Shown here: in pieces, positions 1 to 9,774 of the stretch
Layout: each line of letters opens with the position of its first letter
How positions within the stretch are numbered: position 1 is the stretch's first letter
Notes under the pieces: generated by a model
The model's input: the letters and a program-made list of their open reading frames with translations, nothing else
Database searches by the model: none
What the model was told of the DNA's origin: nothing
Made by a program: the position numbers and the translations under genes
Assembly: GCF_000238395.3 (NCBI RefSeq)
Contig: NZ_CP011025.1
Span: 2,232,001-2,296,000, forward strand
Reading direction: 5' to 3'
From: Pseudoalteromonas arctica A 37-1-2
GTDB taxonomy: Bacteria; Pseudomonadota; Gammaproteobacteria; Enterobacterales; Alteromonadaceae
DNA: 64,000 nt

Positions 1-94
1 ATAACATAATTGGTAAACATTAAACACACAAAACGAACACCGCCAAAGAGGCGCTAAGCGCTTATTTTAAATAATTTTATTGCATTATTTTTAG

Positions 95-142
95 TGCATA
101 CGTATGCAGACTTTTTACAGAATTACAGGCTTCACGTATGCT
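95..142 (+). promoter_or_regulatory. Probable promoter and LacI-type operator of the alpha-glucosidase gene
   Basis: TGCATACGTATGCA at 95-108 is a perfect 14-bp palindrome with a central CG, the layout typical of LacI-family operators. It lies just upstream of a plausible sigma-70 promoter: TTTACA at 114-119, a 17-nt spacer and TATGCT at 137-142. A second right half-site (ACGTATGC) overlaps the -10. A MalR/AglR-like repressor responding to maltodextrin or glucose is an inference; no such regulator gene is in the window. Confidence 0.55.
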
Positions 143-217
143 TTTTGAAAATAACGTGATTAATCGTAATCACAATGAAGAATAGTCTAAATACTGTGTG
201 GAATGACGGAGAAAAGC

Positions 218-1840
218 ATGACCCAAAAGCAGTGGTATAAAGGTGCGGTTATTTATCAAGTTTATCCGCGTAGCTTTCAAGATAGCAACAACGATGGTAT
301 TGGTGACTTAAAAGGGATTATTAATCGTATTGATTACATTAAAAGCTTAGGCGTTGATGCAATTTGGATTTCACCTTTTTTCAAATCGCCGATGAAAGAC
401 TTTGGCTACGATATTAGTGACTACCGTGACATTGACCCGCTTTTTGGTGATTTAAACGATTTTGATGAACTTATTAGCCAAGCCCACGATCGCAACATTA
501 AAATTATAATTGACCAAGTACTAAGCCATACATCAGATCAGCATCAATGGTTTACAGATAGCCGCGAAAATCAAAATAACGATAAAGCGGATTGGTATGT
601 TTGGGCTGAAGCTAAAGATGACGGCACAGCACCTAATAATTGGCTGTCTATTTTTGGTGGTGGCGCGTGGCAGTGGGAACCTCGCCGTGGGCAATATTAT
701 TTGCATAACTTTTTAACCGAACAACCCGATTTAAACTTTCATAATCCTGACGTAAGACAAGCTGTACTTGATAACGTAGAGTTTTGGCTTAAAAAAGGCG
801 TTGATGGCTTTAGATTAGATGCTATTAACTTTTGTTATCACGATGCACAACTTCGCGATAACCCAGCTAAACCAAAAGATAAGCGCCAGGGTCGTGGTTT
901 TAGTGAAGATAACCCATACGCATTTCAGTATCATTACTACAACAACACTCAGCCAGAAAATATTGAGTTTATGCAAGACATTCGCACATTACTTAATAAA
1001 TACCCAGGTACTGTATCGCTTGGCGAAATCTCATCAGAGGATTCATTGGCGACAATGGCACAGTACACCCAAGGTGGCGATAAGCTGCACATGGGATATA
1101 GCTTTGAGCTCTTAACAAATGATTATTCAAGTGAATATATTAGAACTACGGTTCAAACTCTTGAACAACGTATGACTGAGGGTTGGCCGTGTTGGGCATT
1201 TAGCAACCATGATGTAGAGCGCGTAGCAAGTCGCTGGAGCGAAAATGGCGAAATAAACCCTCAGCAATGTAAAATGCTAACCGCCCTACTTGCCTCCCTT
1301 CGTGGCAGTGTATGTATGTACCAAGGTGAAGAATTAGGTTTAGGTGAAGCAAGTGTTGCCTTTGAAGACTTACAAGACCCATATGGCATAACATTTTGGC
1401 CTAATTTTAAAGGGCGTGATGGCTGTAGAACGCCAATGCCTTGGGAGCAAGCTGATTCACCTCATGCGGGTTTTAGTGACGTAAAACCTTGGCTACCTGT
1501 TGATGATGCACACAAACAGCAATCAGTCGCTGTGCAAACTAATGATAGCAACTCAATTTTAAACGCCTATCGTGAGTTTATGGCGTGGCGCAAGAGCCAA
1601 ACTGTTTTACTTGAGGGTGATATTGAGTTTATTGAAACGCCTGAGCCTGTGCTTGCTTTTTATAGAACGCTTGGACCGCAAAAAATGCTGTGCATATTTA
1701 ATCTAAGCTCTCAACAAACAAGTATTGATATGCCAACATCAATCGTTAAAGAATACAATGAGCTTAGCCACCACAGCGCAAAATTAAGCCAAGACACACT
1801 TACGCTTGAGCCTTTCGCTTGCTTTTATGCAAAGTGTTAA
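218..1840 (+). CDS. GH13 alpha-glucosidase (alpha-amylase family)
   Basis: Retaining glycoside hydrolase that releases glucose from the ends of maltose, maltodextrin or isomalto-type sugars, probably in the cytoplasm since no signal peptide is seen. The four GH13 regions are present: DQVLSHTSD (about residue 99), GFRLDAIN with nucleophile D201, LGEISSED with acid/base E270, and SNHDVERV with D332. Length (540 aa) fits the alpha-glucosidase/oligo-1,6-glucosidase subgroup. An ATG 15 nt upstream (203) is in frame, but GGAG at 208-211 sits correctly for the ATG at 218. Preceded by a palindromic operator candidate, so probably sugar-regulated. Exact linkage specificity (alpha-1,4 or alpha-1,6) cannot be read from sequence. 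Confidence 0.9.
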   Translation: MTQKQWYKGAVIYQVYPRSFQDSNNDGIGDLKGIINRIDYIKSLGVDAIWISPFFKSPMKDFGYDISDYRDIDPLFGDLNDFDELISQAHDRNIKIIIDQVLSHTSDQHQWFTDSRENQNNDKADWYVWAEAKDDGTAPNNWLSIFGGGAWQWEPRRGQYYLHNFLTEQPDLNFHNPDVRQAVLDNVEFWLKKGVDGFRLDAINFCYHDAQLRDNPAKPKDKRQGRGFSEDNPYAFQYHYYNNTQPENIEFMQDIRTLLNKYPGTVSLGEISSEDSLATMAQYTQGGDKLHMGYSFELLTNDYSSEYIRTTVQTLEQRMTEGWPCWAFSNHDVERVASRWSENGEINPQQCKMLTALLASLRGSVCMYQGEELGLGEASVAFEDLQDPYGITFWPNFKGRDGCRTPMPWEQADSPHAGFSDVKPWLPVDDAHKQQSVAVQTNDSNSILNAYREFMAWRKSQTVLLEGDIEFIETPEPVLAFYRTLGPQKMLCIFNLSSQQTSIDMPTSIVKEYNELSHHSAKLSQDTLTLEPFACFYAKC

Positions 1841-1885
1841 TGACATCAATAATTACACTTAATATTACAGCTAAGCTCTAAACAT

Positions 1886-1917
1886 AAAAAGCCCAAGTAA
1901 ATTACTTGGGCTTTTTT
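1886..1917. terminator. Bidirectional rho-independent terminator
   Basis: Stem AAGCCCAAGTAA / TTACTTGGGCTT with A-tract before and T-tract after it, between the convergent alpha-glucosidase gene and yqhA. Confidence 0.9.
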
Positions 1918-1932
1918 GTGCATTTAATTTTT

Positions 1933-2477
1933 CTAATGACTTTGGGTTTTACTGTTTAAGTAGTCAGTTAAAGCAAATAAAACGCCTGACATTACAAACG
2001 TGACATGAATAGTTACTTTCCAAAGTAGCTCATCACTTGGATATGCGCCTGAGTTTATAAATACTTTTAATAACTCAACAGCAGAAATAGCGACTATCGC
2101 ACTTATTAATTTCATCTTTAGACCTGAAAAACCAACCTTTCCCATCCAAGATGGTCTGTCTTCATGATTATCAATATTAAGCTTAGAAACAAAGTTCTCG
2201 TAACCGCTAAATGTAATGATCAGCAATAACCCCGCTAATAATGCCGTATCAACTAAAGTTAGAATACCGACAAGTAACTCTTGATTTGTTGCTGTAAATG
2301 TCGCAATACCCATTAAATAAAGCTGCTTAAAAAACTTTATTAACAACAGTACAACTGTAAATAGTAAACCCACAAAAAATGGGGCTAGTAGCCAACGCCC
2401 GTTAAAATAAAAGATTCTAATGTATGCTCTACTTTATTAGCTTGGCGTGGTTTTTTATTAGGGGTGTGTGATGACAT
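1933..2477 (-). pseudogene. yqhA: YqhA/UPF0114 membrane protein, frameshifted near its N-terminus
   Basis: Inner-membrane protein of the UPF0114 (YqhA) family, function unknown. The long open part runs from 2373 (GTG) to 1933 and carries the family motif FSGYENFVSKL and hydrophobic helices. It lacks the conserved start. Upstream in the same frame the translation reads FNGRWLLAPFFVG, matching the RWLLAP motif of the family, but is blocked by a stop at 2434-2436. The missing N-terminus (MSSHTPNKKPRQANKVEHTLESF) lies in the neighbouring frame from the ATG at 2477. Adding one base to the AAAA run at 2404-2407 joins both parts as ESFIFNGRWLLAP. So a one-base deletion in a homopolymer has split the gene, unless it is a sequencing error. 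Confidence 0.75.
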
Positions 2478-2717
2478 TGGTTTGTCTTTTAATTAAAAAA
2501 AGCGACCTTAGCTTATAAACCACAGCAACATAATGCTGCGAAATCCTGACAAGTAAATTACTCATCCTCACGATAAAAAAATTTCGTTATCTTTTATTTC
2601 GTTTTCGTTTAAAAATCAGTATACCAACAGAGTTGTTCTGGATTGGGCACTACTGGTTTAAACCTAATCTTAAACTGGGTAAATCAGTCATCACACCATT
2701 TTTTTAGGAATAAACGA

Positions 2718-2960
2718 ATGAAAAAAGCATTGCTAGCATTAATCGTAGCTCCACTATTTGCAGTATCTGCGACTTACGCGGTAGCAGACGATGCGCCAAC
2801 AGCTTCAGCCGAAATGGTAAAAGAATACACAGAAATGTGTGTTAACTGGGCTAAAGATGATGACGTAAGCAATGAAGAGCTAAATGCCTACGTATTAAAA
2901 TGCGTAAATGATGAGCTTGAATCTGAAGGCTATAAAAAAGTATCTTCTGTTAAGATTTAA
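2718..2960 (+). CDS. Small exported protein of unknown function
   Basis: Encodes 80 residues. The ATG at 2718 has AGGAA at 2706-2710 (7-nt spacing), so the in-frame extension upstream to 2643 is rejected. The N-terminus MKKALLALIVAPLFAVSATYAVA is a clear Sec signal peptide ending near residue 23, giving an acidic mature protein of about 57 residues with two cysteines (EMCVNWA, LKCVNDE) that could form a disulfide in the periplasm. Family not recognised. A repeat element and a terminator follow. Confidence 0.7.
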   Translation: MKKALLALIVAPLFAVSATYAVADDAPTASAEMVKEYTEMCVNWAKDDDVSNEELNAYVLKCVNDELESEGYKKVSSVKI

Positions 2961-2962
2961 TC

Positions 2963-3124
2963 ATACCAATTGCATTAAATTAGTGATCTATTTTAGCGCT
3001 AAGAAAATAGCTCAATAGCAAGTGAAATAGCATGACATATAGTTGTTTTATATGAATGTTTTTTAATGCAGTGAGTGGGTTATTTAGTGCAATATAATGA
3101 CCATTTTTTTAATAAAACTGGTAT
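2963..3124. repeat. 162-bp intergenic repeat, copy A (ATACCA...TGGTAT ends)
   Basis: Begins ATACCAATTG and ends CTGGTAT, so the outer bases are inverted repeats. Inside, TTGCATTAAAT near the left end is nearly complementary to ATTTAGTGCAA near the right end. A core CTATTTTAGCGCTAAG 24 bp from the left end and TAGTTGTT near position 78 are found at the same places in the 161-bp copy at 33783-33943. The two look like members of one non-coding, MITE- or REP-like family. Confidence 0.6.
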
Positions 3125-3187
3125 CTCCAATACGCTTAGTTGAATGTACTGCTAATAAAGCCGTTGCGAAAACATTTAACTAGGCAC

Positions 3188-3230
3188 AAAAAAACCGGAA
3201 TAGACACAAGCTGTGCGTTCCGGTTTTTTT
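3188..3230. terminator. Bidirectional rho-independent terminator
   Basis: AACCGGAA and TTCCGGTT arms with A-tract left and T-tract right. It serves topA on the minus strand and the small exported gene on the plus strand. Confidence 0.85.
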
Positions 3231-3278
3231 TATGGTTTTTTAAAACCTATAAAAAGTTATGAATAAGCGATAACGTGC

Positions 3279-5993
3279 TTATTCATCTTCTTTTTTAGCT
3301 TTAGCTTTCGCTTTAGGCTTTGCTTTAGCTGGTGCCTTTTTTGCAGCAGCTTTCTTTTTAGGTGCTGCCTTTTTCTTTGCTTCTTCTGTCCATTTACCTG
3401 CTTCATAATGAGCAGTCCACCCAGTAGCTTTACCGTCAACTTCAGTCATAACATACTGAGCTTTATTTTTACGGCTGTAGCGTACAACAGCAAGATTACC
3501 ATCAGGATCTTTAGCAGGTGCATCTGCTAAGTAATAAAACTTAGGTGAGATACGGTCTCTAAAGCGTTTTAACTCTTCTACCTTAGGTGCACGTGTTTCA
3601 CGAGACTTAGGAAAAGTATTTGCAGCTAAAAATATACCAGCGGCGCCATCACGTAATACGAAATACGCATCTGACTTCTCACACTCTAATTCAGTAATGT
3701 GAACAGGATCTTCTTTTGGTGGAGCAGCTTCGCCGCTTTTAAGTAGTTTACGTGTGTTTTTACACTCGTCATTATTACAGCCAAAGTACTTACCAAAACG
3801 ACCCGATTTAAGTTCCATGTCAGAGCCACATTTATCACATTCGATAATTGGTCCGTCATAGCCTTTAATTTTAAAGGTACCTTCTTCAACTATATGCCCT
3901 TTACATGCTGGGTTATTACCACACACATGTAATTTACGGGTTTCGTCGATTAGGTATGAATCCATTGCAGTTTCACAAATAGGACAACGCTTCATCTGCA
4001 TTAACTTTTCAGTTTCTACATCTTCTACATCAGCTGCAACTGCTTCATCACCCGACACTAAGTTCATTGTTGTAGTACAACGCTCTTTTGGCGGAAGACT
4101 GTAACCAGTACACCCTAAGAAAACACCAGTTGATGCCGTTCGTATACCCATTTTTCGGCTACACGTAGGACATTCAATATCCGTTTCAACCATCTCGTTA
4201 AGACGCATGCCACCATTCTCTGGCTCGTCTTTAGCAACAGTTAATTGCGTTGAAAAATCAGCATAAAACTTATCTAGAACTTGAGTCCATACACGCTCGC
4301 CTTCAGCGATATCATCTAAACGGCCTTCCATTTTAGCTGTAAAATCAAAGTTCATTAAATCAGTAAAATTTTCAACCAAGCGATCGGTAACTATTTCACC
4401 CATTTTTTCAGCGAAGAAACGGCGGTTTTCTACACGTACATAACCACGATCTTGAATCGTTGATATAATTGACGCATAAGTAGATGGACGACCAATACCG
4501 CGTTTTTCAAGCTCTTTTACTAAACTTGCTTCACTAAAGCGCGCTGGCGGTTTAGTAAAATGTTGCTTAGGATCAAGTTCGATTAAAGTAAGGACTTCAC
4601 CTTCATTAACAGCCGGTAGTGATTGATCTTCTTCGTTTTTCTTACGTATCGCAGGTTGTACTTTTGTCCAACCATCAAAGCGGAGCACACGGCCTTTCGC
4701 TTTAAGCTGGAAGTCGTTAGCTGCAACAGTTAGTGTTGTTAAATCGTATTCAGCAGGTACCATTTGGCACGCTACAAACTGACGCCAAATTAGCTCGTAC
4801 AGCTTTTTAGCATCGGCGTCTACACCTTCAACATGACCTGATAACACGGTAACGCTTGAAGGACGTATTGCCTCATGCGCTTCTTGTGCATTGCCTTTAG
4901 AGCTGTAGCTAATTGGATCTTTTGGTAAGTATTTAGCACCAAACTCGTTTGTTACATACTCACGACACATTTCAACGGCATCTTTTGAAAGATTAGTTGA
5001 ATCGGTACGCATATACGTAATATAACCGCCTTCATACAAACGCTGAGCAAGCATCATGGTCTTTTTAACGCCATAACCTAAACGTGTACTTGCCGCTTGC
5101 TGCATGGTTGAAGTAATTAATGGCGCACTTGGGCGACTTTTACTTGGTTTTTCTTCAACGCTAATTACTTTGTATTCTGCATTCTCAAGGCTTTTAACCG
5201 CTGCGCTAGCCTGAGCTTCATTTACAGGCTTAAAAGGCTTTCCTGCTTGTTTGGCTACTTCTAAACGTAATTCAGACTCAGTATTTTTAACGTCAGCATG
5301 GATATCCCAAAATTCTTCAGGGATAAACGCCTTAATTTCACGCTCACGCTCTACTAATAAACGTACCGCAACAGACTGAACTCGTCCTGCAGAAAGTCCA
5401 CGGGCCACTTTAGCCCACAATAAAGGTGATACCATAAAGCCAACAACACGGTCTAAAAAGCGACGTGTTTGCTGAGCATAAACCATATCAGTATTAAGCT
5501 CGCCAGGTGTTTCAAATGCTTGCTGTATTGCGTTTTTAGTAATTTCGTTAAAAACTACGCGCTTATACTTAGCAGGATCACCACCAATGATTTCTTGAAG
5601 GTGCCAAGCAATTGCTTCCCCTTCTCTATCCAAATCCGTTGCGAGATATATTTGGTCTGCATTTTCAGCCAGCTTTTGTAGCTCTTGAACAACTTTTTCT
5701 TTACCAGGCAGTATTTCGTAATGCGGATCCCAGCCTTGGTTTGGGTCTATACCCATACGCGCGACTAAGTTTGTATAATCTCGTTGCTTTTTATACGCTG
5801 CTTTCTCTTCAGGTTCCATTTTACGAACTTCTGCTGGCGTTTTAGTTGCCGGCACTTTAGCTTTGCTCGAACCTGAAGTAGGTAAATCTCGTACATGCCC
5901 AATACTGGACTTTACGATGAAGTCATTACCTAAATATTTATTAATTGTTTTAGCCTTAGCAGGAGACTCTACAATTACTAGCGATTTGCCCAT
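3279..5993 (-). CDS. topA: DNA topoisomerase I
   Basis: Type IA topoisomerase that relaxes negative supercoils. The N-terminal Toprim domain ([17 protein letters not shown], then [13 protein letters not shown]) is followed by the core with the catalytic tyrosine in [15 protein letters not shown] and the [11 protein letters not shown] motif. Several C-terminal zinc-ribbon modules follow (CPTC, CPIC, CDKCGSD, with paired CxxC). The protein ends in a tail of about 30 residues made almost only of lysine and alanine, which could add non-specific DNA binding. Length (904 aa) is slightly above the 865 of E. coli. The neighbourhood with sohB, yciK and rluB matches the conserved gammaproteobacterial topA region. 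Confidence 0.98.
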   Translation of the reverse strand: MGKSLVIVESPAKAKTINKYLGNDFIVKSSIGHVRDLPTSGSSKAKVPATKTPAEVRKMEPEEKAAYKKQRDYTNLVARMGIDPNQGWDPHYEILPGKEKVVQELQKLAENADQIYLATDLDREGEAIAWHLQEIIGGDPAKYKRVVFNEITKNAIQQAFETPGELNTDMVYAQQTRRFLDRVVGFMVSPLLWAKVARGLSAGRVQSVAVRLLVEREREIKAFIPEEFWDIHADVKNTESELRLEVAKQAGKPFKPVNEAQASAAVKSLENAEYKVISVEEKPSKSRPSAPLITSTMQQAASTRLGYGVKKTMMLAQRLYEGGYITYMRTDSTNLSKDAVEMCREYVTNEFGAKYLPKDPISYSSKGNAQEAHEAIRPSSVTVLSGHVEGVDADAKKLYELIWRQFVACQMVPAEYDLTTLTVAANDFQLKAKGRVLRFDGWTKVQPAIRKKNEEDQSLPAVNEGEVLTLIELDPKQHFTKPPARFSEASLVKELEKRGIGRPSTYASIISTIQDRGYVRVENRRFFAEKMGEIVTDRLVENFTDLMNFDFTAKMEGRLDDIAEGERVWTQVLDKFYADFSTQLTVAKDEPENGGMRLNEMVETDIECPTCSRKMGIRTASTGVFLGCTGYSLPPKERCTTTMNLVSGDEAVAADVEDVETEKLMQMKRCPICETAMDSYLIDETRKLHVCGNNPACKGHIVEEGTFKIKGYDGPIIECDKCGSDMELKSGRFGKYFGCNNDECKNTRKLLKSGEAAPPKEDPVHITELECEKSDAYFVLRDGAAGIFLAANTFPKSRETRAPKVEELKRFRDRISPKFYYLADAPAKDPDGNLAVVRYSRKNKAQYVMTEVDGKATGWTAHYEAGKWTEEAKKKAAPKKKAAAKKAPAKAKPKAKAKAKKEDE

Positions 5994-6200
5994 AGTTGCC
6001 TATTTCTAACCAAATATTGAAAATGTGTTTTGCCGACATAAGCGGCGCGAATATTTATAGGTATATCTACAAACACTAGTTGTTACAAGCTTTTAATACA
6101 AACTTTTCAGTATTTACTGAATAAACGAACAATTTTTGTCGTTAAATTAAACAAACTAGTGTTTTTAGATTAATTGATGTGGAATATATAGAACAGAAAC

Positions 6201-6232
6201 AAAAATGCCAACCTAAAGGTTGGCATTTTTTT
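6201..6232. terminator. Rho-independent terminator
   Basis: AAAATGCCAACC / GGTTGGCATTTT hairpin with flanking A and T runs, 22 bp beyond the stop of the minus-strand lipoprotein gene that ends at 6255. Confidence 0.85.
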
Positions 6233-6254
6233 AAAATATAATAATTAAAAAACC

Positions 6255-9200
6255 TTAACCATCATCTCTAATTGTGATCGTTGCAGGAGTTTGTACCCCT
6301 TTAGGTGTTTCAAATGTAACACTTAGCAAACCGGTATTTGCATCATTTGGATCTGTTTCACGACTAATCGTAAATTCTTCATAAAATGCAACTGTGCTAT
6401 TACTTTCAAGCATAGTAAAACTATTACGACCATCATATTTACCATTTTTAGTAGATACTGATACATCTGTACCTGATGGAATTGGATTGTTATATCTATC
6501 AGAGTAATAAATGCCAAATGTTAAGCTATCTAAGCTATTTGACCCAACACTTGAGCTTATATCAATTAAGCTAACATCACAAAAATCATCAGTATCAGAA
6601 GGCTCTAACCTTAAAATCAATGTTTCAGTACTAATACCAGCATCATTCGTTGCTACGCTTCTAATATCACTACAGCTTTCTACATTTGCAGTAGAAGCAT
6701 TAGGAAACTTATTAGTAAGTTCTTGTTTAGTAACTACAAAACGACTATAAACAGCACTACCTGATAGTATAATTTGAAATGAATCTCTTACATCAATTAA
6801 ATCTTTTGTACACAGGCTGGCAAACGTAGCTCCCACTGGAGGATTAGTTGCCGCTTCCGTACATAATAAGCCATTGTATTTACCGTCAGCCAACGTGTGC
6901 ATGCCATTTAAGTCAATATCAAAATTCTCTTCAAAATGACCGCCATTTGTATTTTCTGGACTACACGGATCTGTTGGGCTGCCCTCTTGACAGAATTCAG
7001 GCGGTTTTACTTCTGCAGTAACAGGGTTATAAGTACCTGCTAAGCCGTCGTATACACCATTTTCATTATGATCAACAAACGCTTCTGGTAAATCGTAGCC
7101 ACTGTAAAACTCGTTAGTATCAAAACGTCCATTACCATTAATATCAATAAACGACTCTTGCCCTTTTGCAGTAACAAGTACCGTTACACGACCGCCTAAA
7201 GGTACGCCATTGTCGACATTATCAGCTGCGCTAAGAATACCATTAATACAAGGAGCCGCATTTCCAAAATATAAATCACAATTTTTTTCAATACCATTTC
7301 CCCATTTAGCCTCTGTAAATGGTTTTGGATTTTGGTTACGCCATTGTGCATTACAAGCACCATCAACGGTATTACATTCCAGTTGTGCATTAAATGCCGT
7401 ACCATCTAAAGTACCAACCGCACCGCCTTCAGTAGTCAAGTAAACAGCTGTTCCATCGGGTACAGGGTTATTAAAGTGATCCGCTAAGTAAACTGAAATT
7501 TCGTTTGTATCACCAATGTAATCAAGTGCTTCAATATTAATCGTCTGTGCACTTGCAGTAAAACTATTACCATCTGGGAGGCCAGAGCTAATTGAAACTA
7601 AATCAGATACAGTTATAACTTGCCCATCAAGCGATACTAATGAAAGCTCACCTGCTGGGCACGACACATTATTGTTTCTAGCCGCTGCATCTTTTTGACA
7701 TTCTAAGTAAACATCCTGCCAACACGTTACATCATCGTTTTGATTTTCAGGAATTTGATCATCAGGGATATAACATGCTTGTACACGCACAGCCATCGGT
7801 ACAAAGCCTGCATTTATTTGTACGCGCGCTAAACCTTCAGCATCTGTAAAAACACTACCATGCGATAAACTAATTCCGCCATTAGTAGCGCTTAAACGAA
7901 AGTCCATTCTGCTACTAACTACAGATTTACCAATTTTGTCTTTTAATTTGAACGTAATTTCAGACGTTTCAGAGCGTGTTTGACCGCCAGTACCTTTAAG
8001 TGCAATTACATTTTGTGTTGCATCTATAAATTCTATAGATTCTACTTTCGCAATAGAAACTGGAATGTTAATAGATTTAATAACCGGTGTACCACCAGTT
8101 AACACTGTCGCAGTAACAGTATCATCCAGTGATGCACTACAACCATCGGTACGATAAGTTGCAGTAGCAATACCACTAATACTTTTTGCCGTTGCATCCA
8201 TAATAGATAAACCAGCTTGAGTACAGTTAGAGGTAAATTCAACGTCAAATGCTGTTACAACTGGTAAAGAGTTACTATCTAGTATTTCAACAGTAATGAC
8301 AGTTGTTGCACCTGCTGCTAATGGTTGGTATTCGCCAGCAATTATATTTCCATTATCATCTAGTTTATTAAACAAACCATTTTTGATTTTCACTTGTAAT
8401 TCAGCAGTCGATATTTCAAACGCTTTTTGGTTAGATGTTGATTTCGATGTCGCAGTGATTTCACCGGCTCCGCTATTAGCACCGGGTTGGAGCTTAAGTA
8501 TTGCGAAACCAAAGTTATCCGTTAAAGCCTTTCCGGATACAGGTAACAAACTACCAAGATCAGTTGAAATATCAGCAATCACACCAACAAATCCATCTCC
8601 TGAACTTGTGTCTGTAACTTTGACTAGAATATCAATCAGGTCATCTGAAGAAAATTGATTAACAACTTCACAGCCAAAGGCTAAATAACTTTGCTCAAGT
8701 GACGTCGTATTTCTGTTTGCGTCCCAGTTATTTTGGCAATTTTTTAATAGCTTAATATCAACATTAGCAACAGCATCATCTATCGATGCATCATCCCCAC
8801 TAGAAAAAAATCCAATTGTTTTAGTAATAGTTTCGGTATCAGAAATATACGTTGCAATAAGCTCACCTGCACCTTTAAAATCTCCGCTACTCAAACTAAC
8901 TACAGCTTGCCCAGATTCATTAGTGAGAGCCGTACCTAATTCTGGAGTAATTCGACCTGTGAAATTTGTTGTAAAAGTAATTAGTTGTGAAGTAAAAGGG
9001 ATTCCGCCATCTAAAAGAGTAGCAGTTACAATACCTTTATTATCTTTACTAACAGGGTTAATGTCGGAAAATGTGTTTCCCGAACTATCTAAAACCATTA
9101 GTTGTAAGTTAACAGCCCCACTAACGCCAGTATCACCACCCTGCCCACCACTTGATTGAAAATCAAAGGTACTTGAGTAAGATTCGCCATCAACTGTGTA

Positions 9201-9581
9201 AGTAGCAGTTACTTCACCAGCACCTGCATCAGCACCTGCAGTAAGCTCAACAGTTGCAATTCCGTCGTTTTGAGTTAATGCACTTGATGGAGACAATTCA
9301 CCAACTTCATCTGCAAGAGTAAAAGTAATACGCTTACCCGCAACAATTTCACCATCTTGAGTAAGAGTTGCTCGTAAATCTAAAGAAGTAGCAGCCGTAA
9401 CAGAGTTAGACTCTGTTGCATCTACTTGTGAATATCCCTTCAGTGACACCGAGTATGTACTAGCCTCTGTAGTCGAATCACCATCACCAATAGAACCATC
9501 TTTTTCAAGTGACCCACCGCCACCACAAGCTGTAAGAAAAAAACTGAGCAATGAGATGCTGAGTAGTCGCATTAAAGGCAT
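6255..9581 (-). CDS. Large surface lipoprotein with bacterial Ig-like repeats
   Basis: Encodes 1108 residues. The signal peptide ends in a lipobox (FFLTAC, then GGGGS), so the protein is lipidated; the glycine-rich stretch is common in surface lipoproteins. From about residue 45 to 720 there are repeated invasin-like Big_1 units. They are recognised by recurring signatures such as 'ITFTLADEVGEL', 'GIATVELTAGADAGAGE' and 'GQAVVSLSSGDFKGAGE'. The last third has more cysteines and acidic loops (DINGNGRFDTNEF, DHNENGVYDG) that resemble calcium-binding repeats. GGGAG six bases before the ATG at 9581 supports this start. Probably an outer-surface adhesin or scaffold; no enzymatic domain is seen. 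Monocistronic, ended by its own terminator. Confidence 0.8.
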   Translation of the reverse strand: MPLMRLLSISLLSFFLTACGGGGSLEKDGSIGDGDSTTEASTYSVSLKGYSQVDATESNSVTAATSLDLRATLTQDGEIVAGKRITFTLADEVGELSPSSALTQNDGIATVELTAGADAGAGEVTATYTVDGESYSSTFDFQSSGGQGGDTGVSGAVNLQLMVLDSSGNTFSDINPVSKDNKGIVTATLLDGGIPFTSQLITFTTNFTGRITPELGTALTNESGQAVVSLSSGDFKGAGELIATYISDTETITKTIGFFSSGDDASIDDAVANVDIKLLKNCQNNWDANRNTTSLEQSYLAFGCEVVNQFSSDDLIDILVKVTDTSSGDGFVGVIADISTDLGSLLPVSGKALTDNFGFAILKLQPGANSGAGEITATSKSTSNQKAFEISTAELQVKIKNGLFNKLDDNGNIIAGEYQPLAAGATTVITVEILDSNSLPVVTAFDVEFTSNCTQAGLSIMDATAKSISGIATATYRTDGCSASLDDTVTATVLTGGTPVIKSINIPVSIAKVESIEFIDATQNVIALKGTGGQTRSETSEITFKLKDKIGKSVVSSRMDFRLSATNGGISLSHGSVFTDAEGLARVQINAGFVPMAVRVQACYIPDDQIPENQNDDVTCWQDVYLECQKDAAARNNNVSCPAGELSLVSLDGQVITVSDLVSISSGLPDGNSFTASAQTINIEALDYIGDTNEISVYLADHFNNPVPDGTAVYLTTEGGAVGTLDGTAFNAQLECNTVDGACNAQWRNQNPKPFTEAKWGNGIEKNCDLYFGNAAPCINGILSAADNVDNGVPLGGRVTVLVTAKGQESFIDINGNGRFDTNEFYSGYDLPEAFVDHNENGVYDGLAGTYNPVTAEVKPPEFCQEGSPTDPCSPENTNGGHFEENFDIDLNGMHTLADGKYNGLLCTEAATNPPVGATFASLCTKDLIDVRDSFQIILSGSAVYSRFVVTKQELTNKFPNASTANVESCSDIRSVATNDAGISTETLILRLEPSDTDDFCDVSLIDISSSVGSNSLDSLTFGIYYSDRYNNPIPSGTDVSVSTKNGKYDGRNSFTMLESNSTVAFYEEFTISRETDPNDANTGLLSVTFETPKGVQTPATITIRDDG

Positions 9582-9774
9582 AAACCTCTCCCTAGCGTTG
9601 TTATTATAATCAAAATTAATTCCTGCTTAATATTAACCTATAACTTAGTCTAAAATCACAGTTTTTTATTACTTTTTTGAGTGAAATATTTTTAAATAAA
9701 TACTAACTTTTTCTGTAGTAAATATTTCCTTGCTGGTAGTCTATGGCAAATTTATAAAATGTAGATCAGGAAAT

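Noticed and set aside
2373-2373. GTG at 2373 as the genuine start of yqhA
   Set aside because: It falls after the conserved RWLLAP motif, which is encoded just upstream in the same frame, so it is only where the open frame happens to begin.
3279-3380. Lysine/alanine-rich end of topA as a frameshifted tail
   Set aside because: The frame is continuous to a stop, and basic C-terminal tails occur in topoisomerase I proteins.
8296-8658. Plus-strand open frame inside the Ig-like lipoprotein gene
   Set aside because: Antisense shadow of a repetitive coding sequence; no ribosome site or family.
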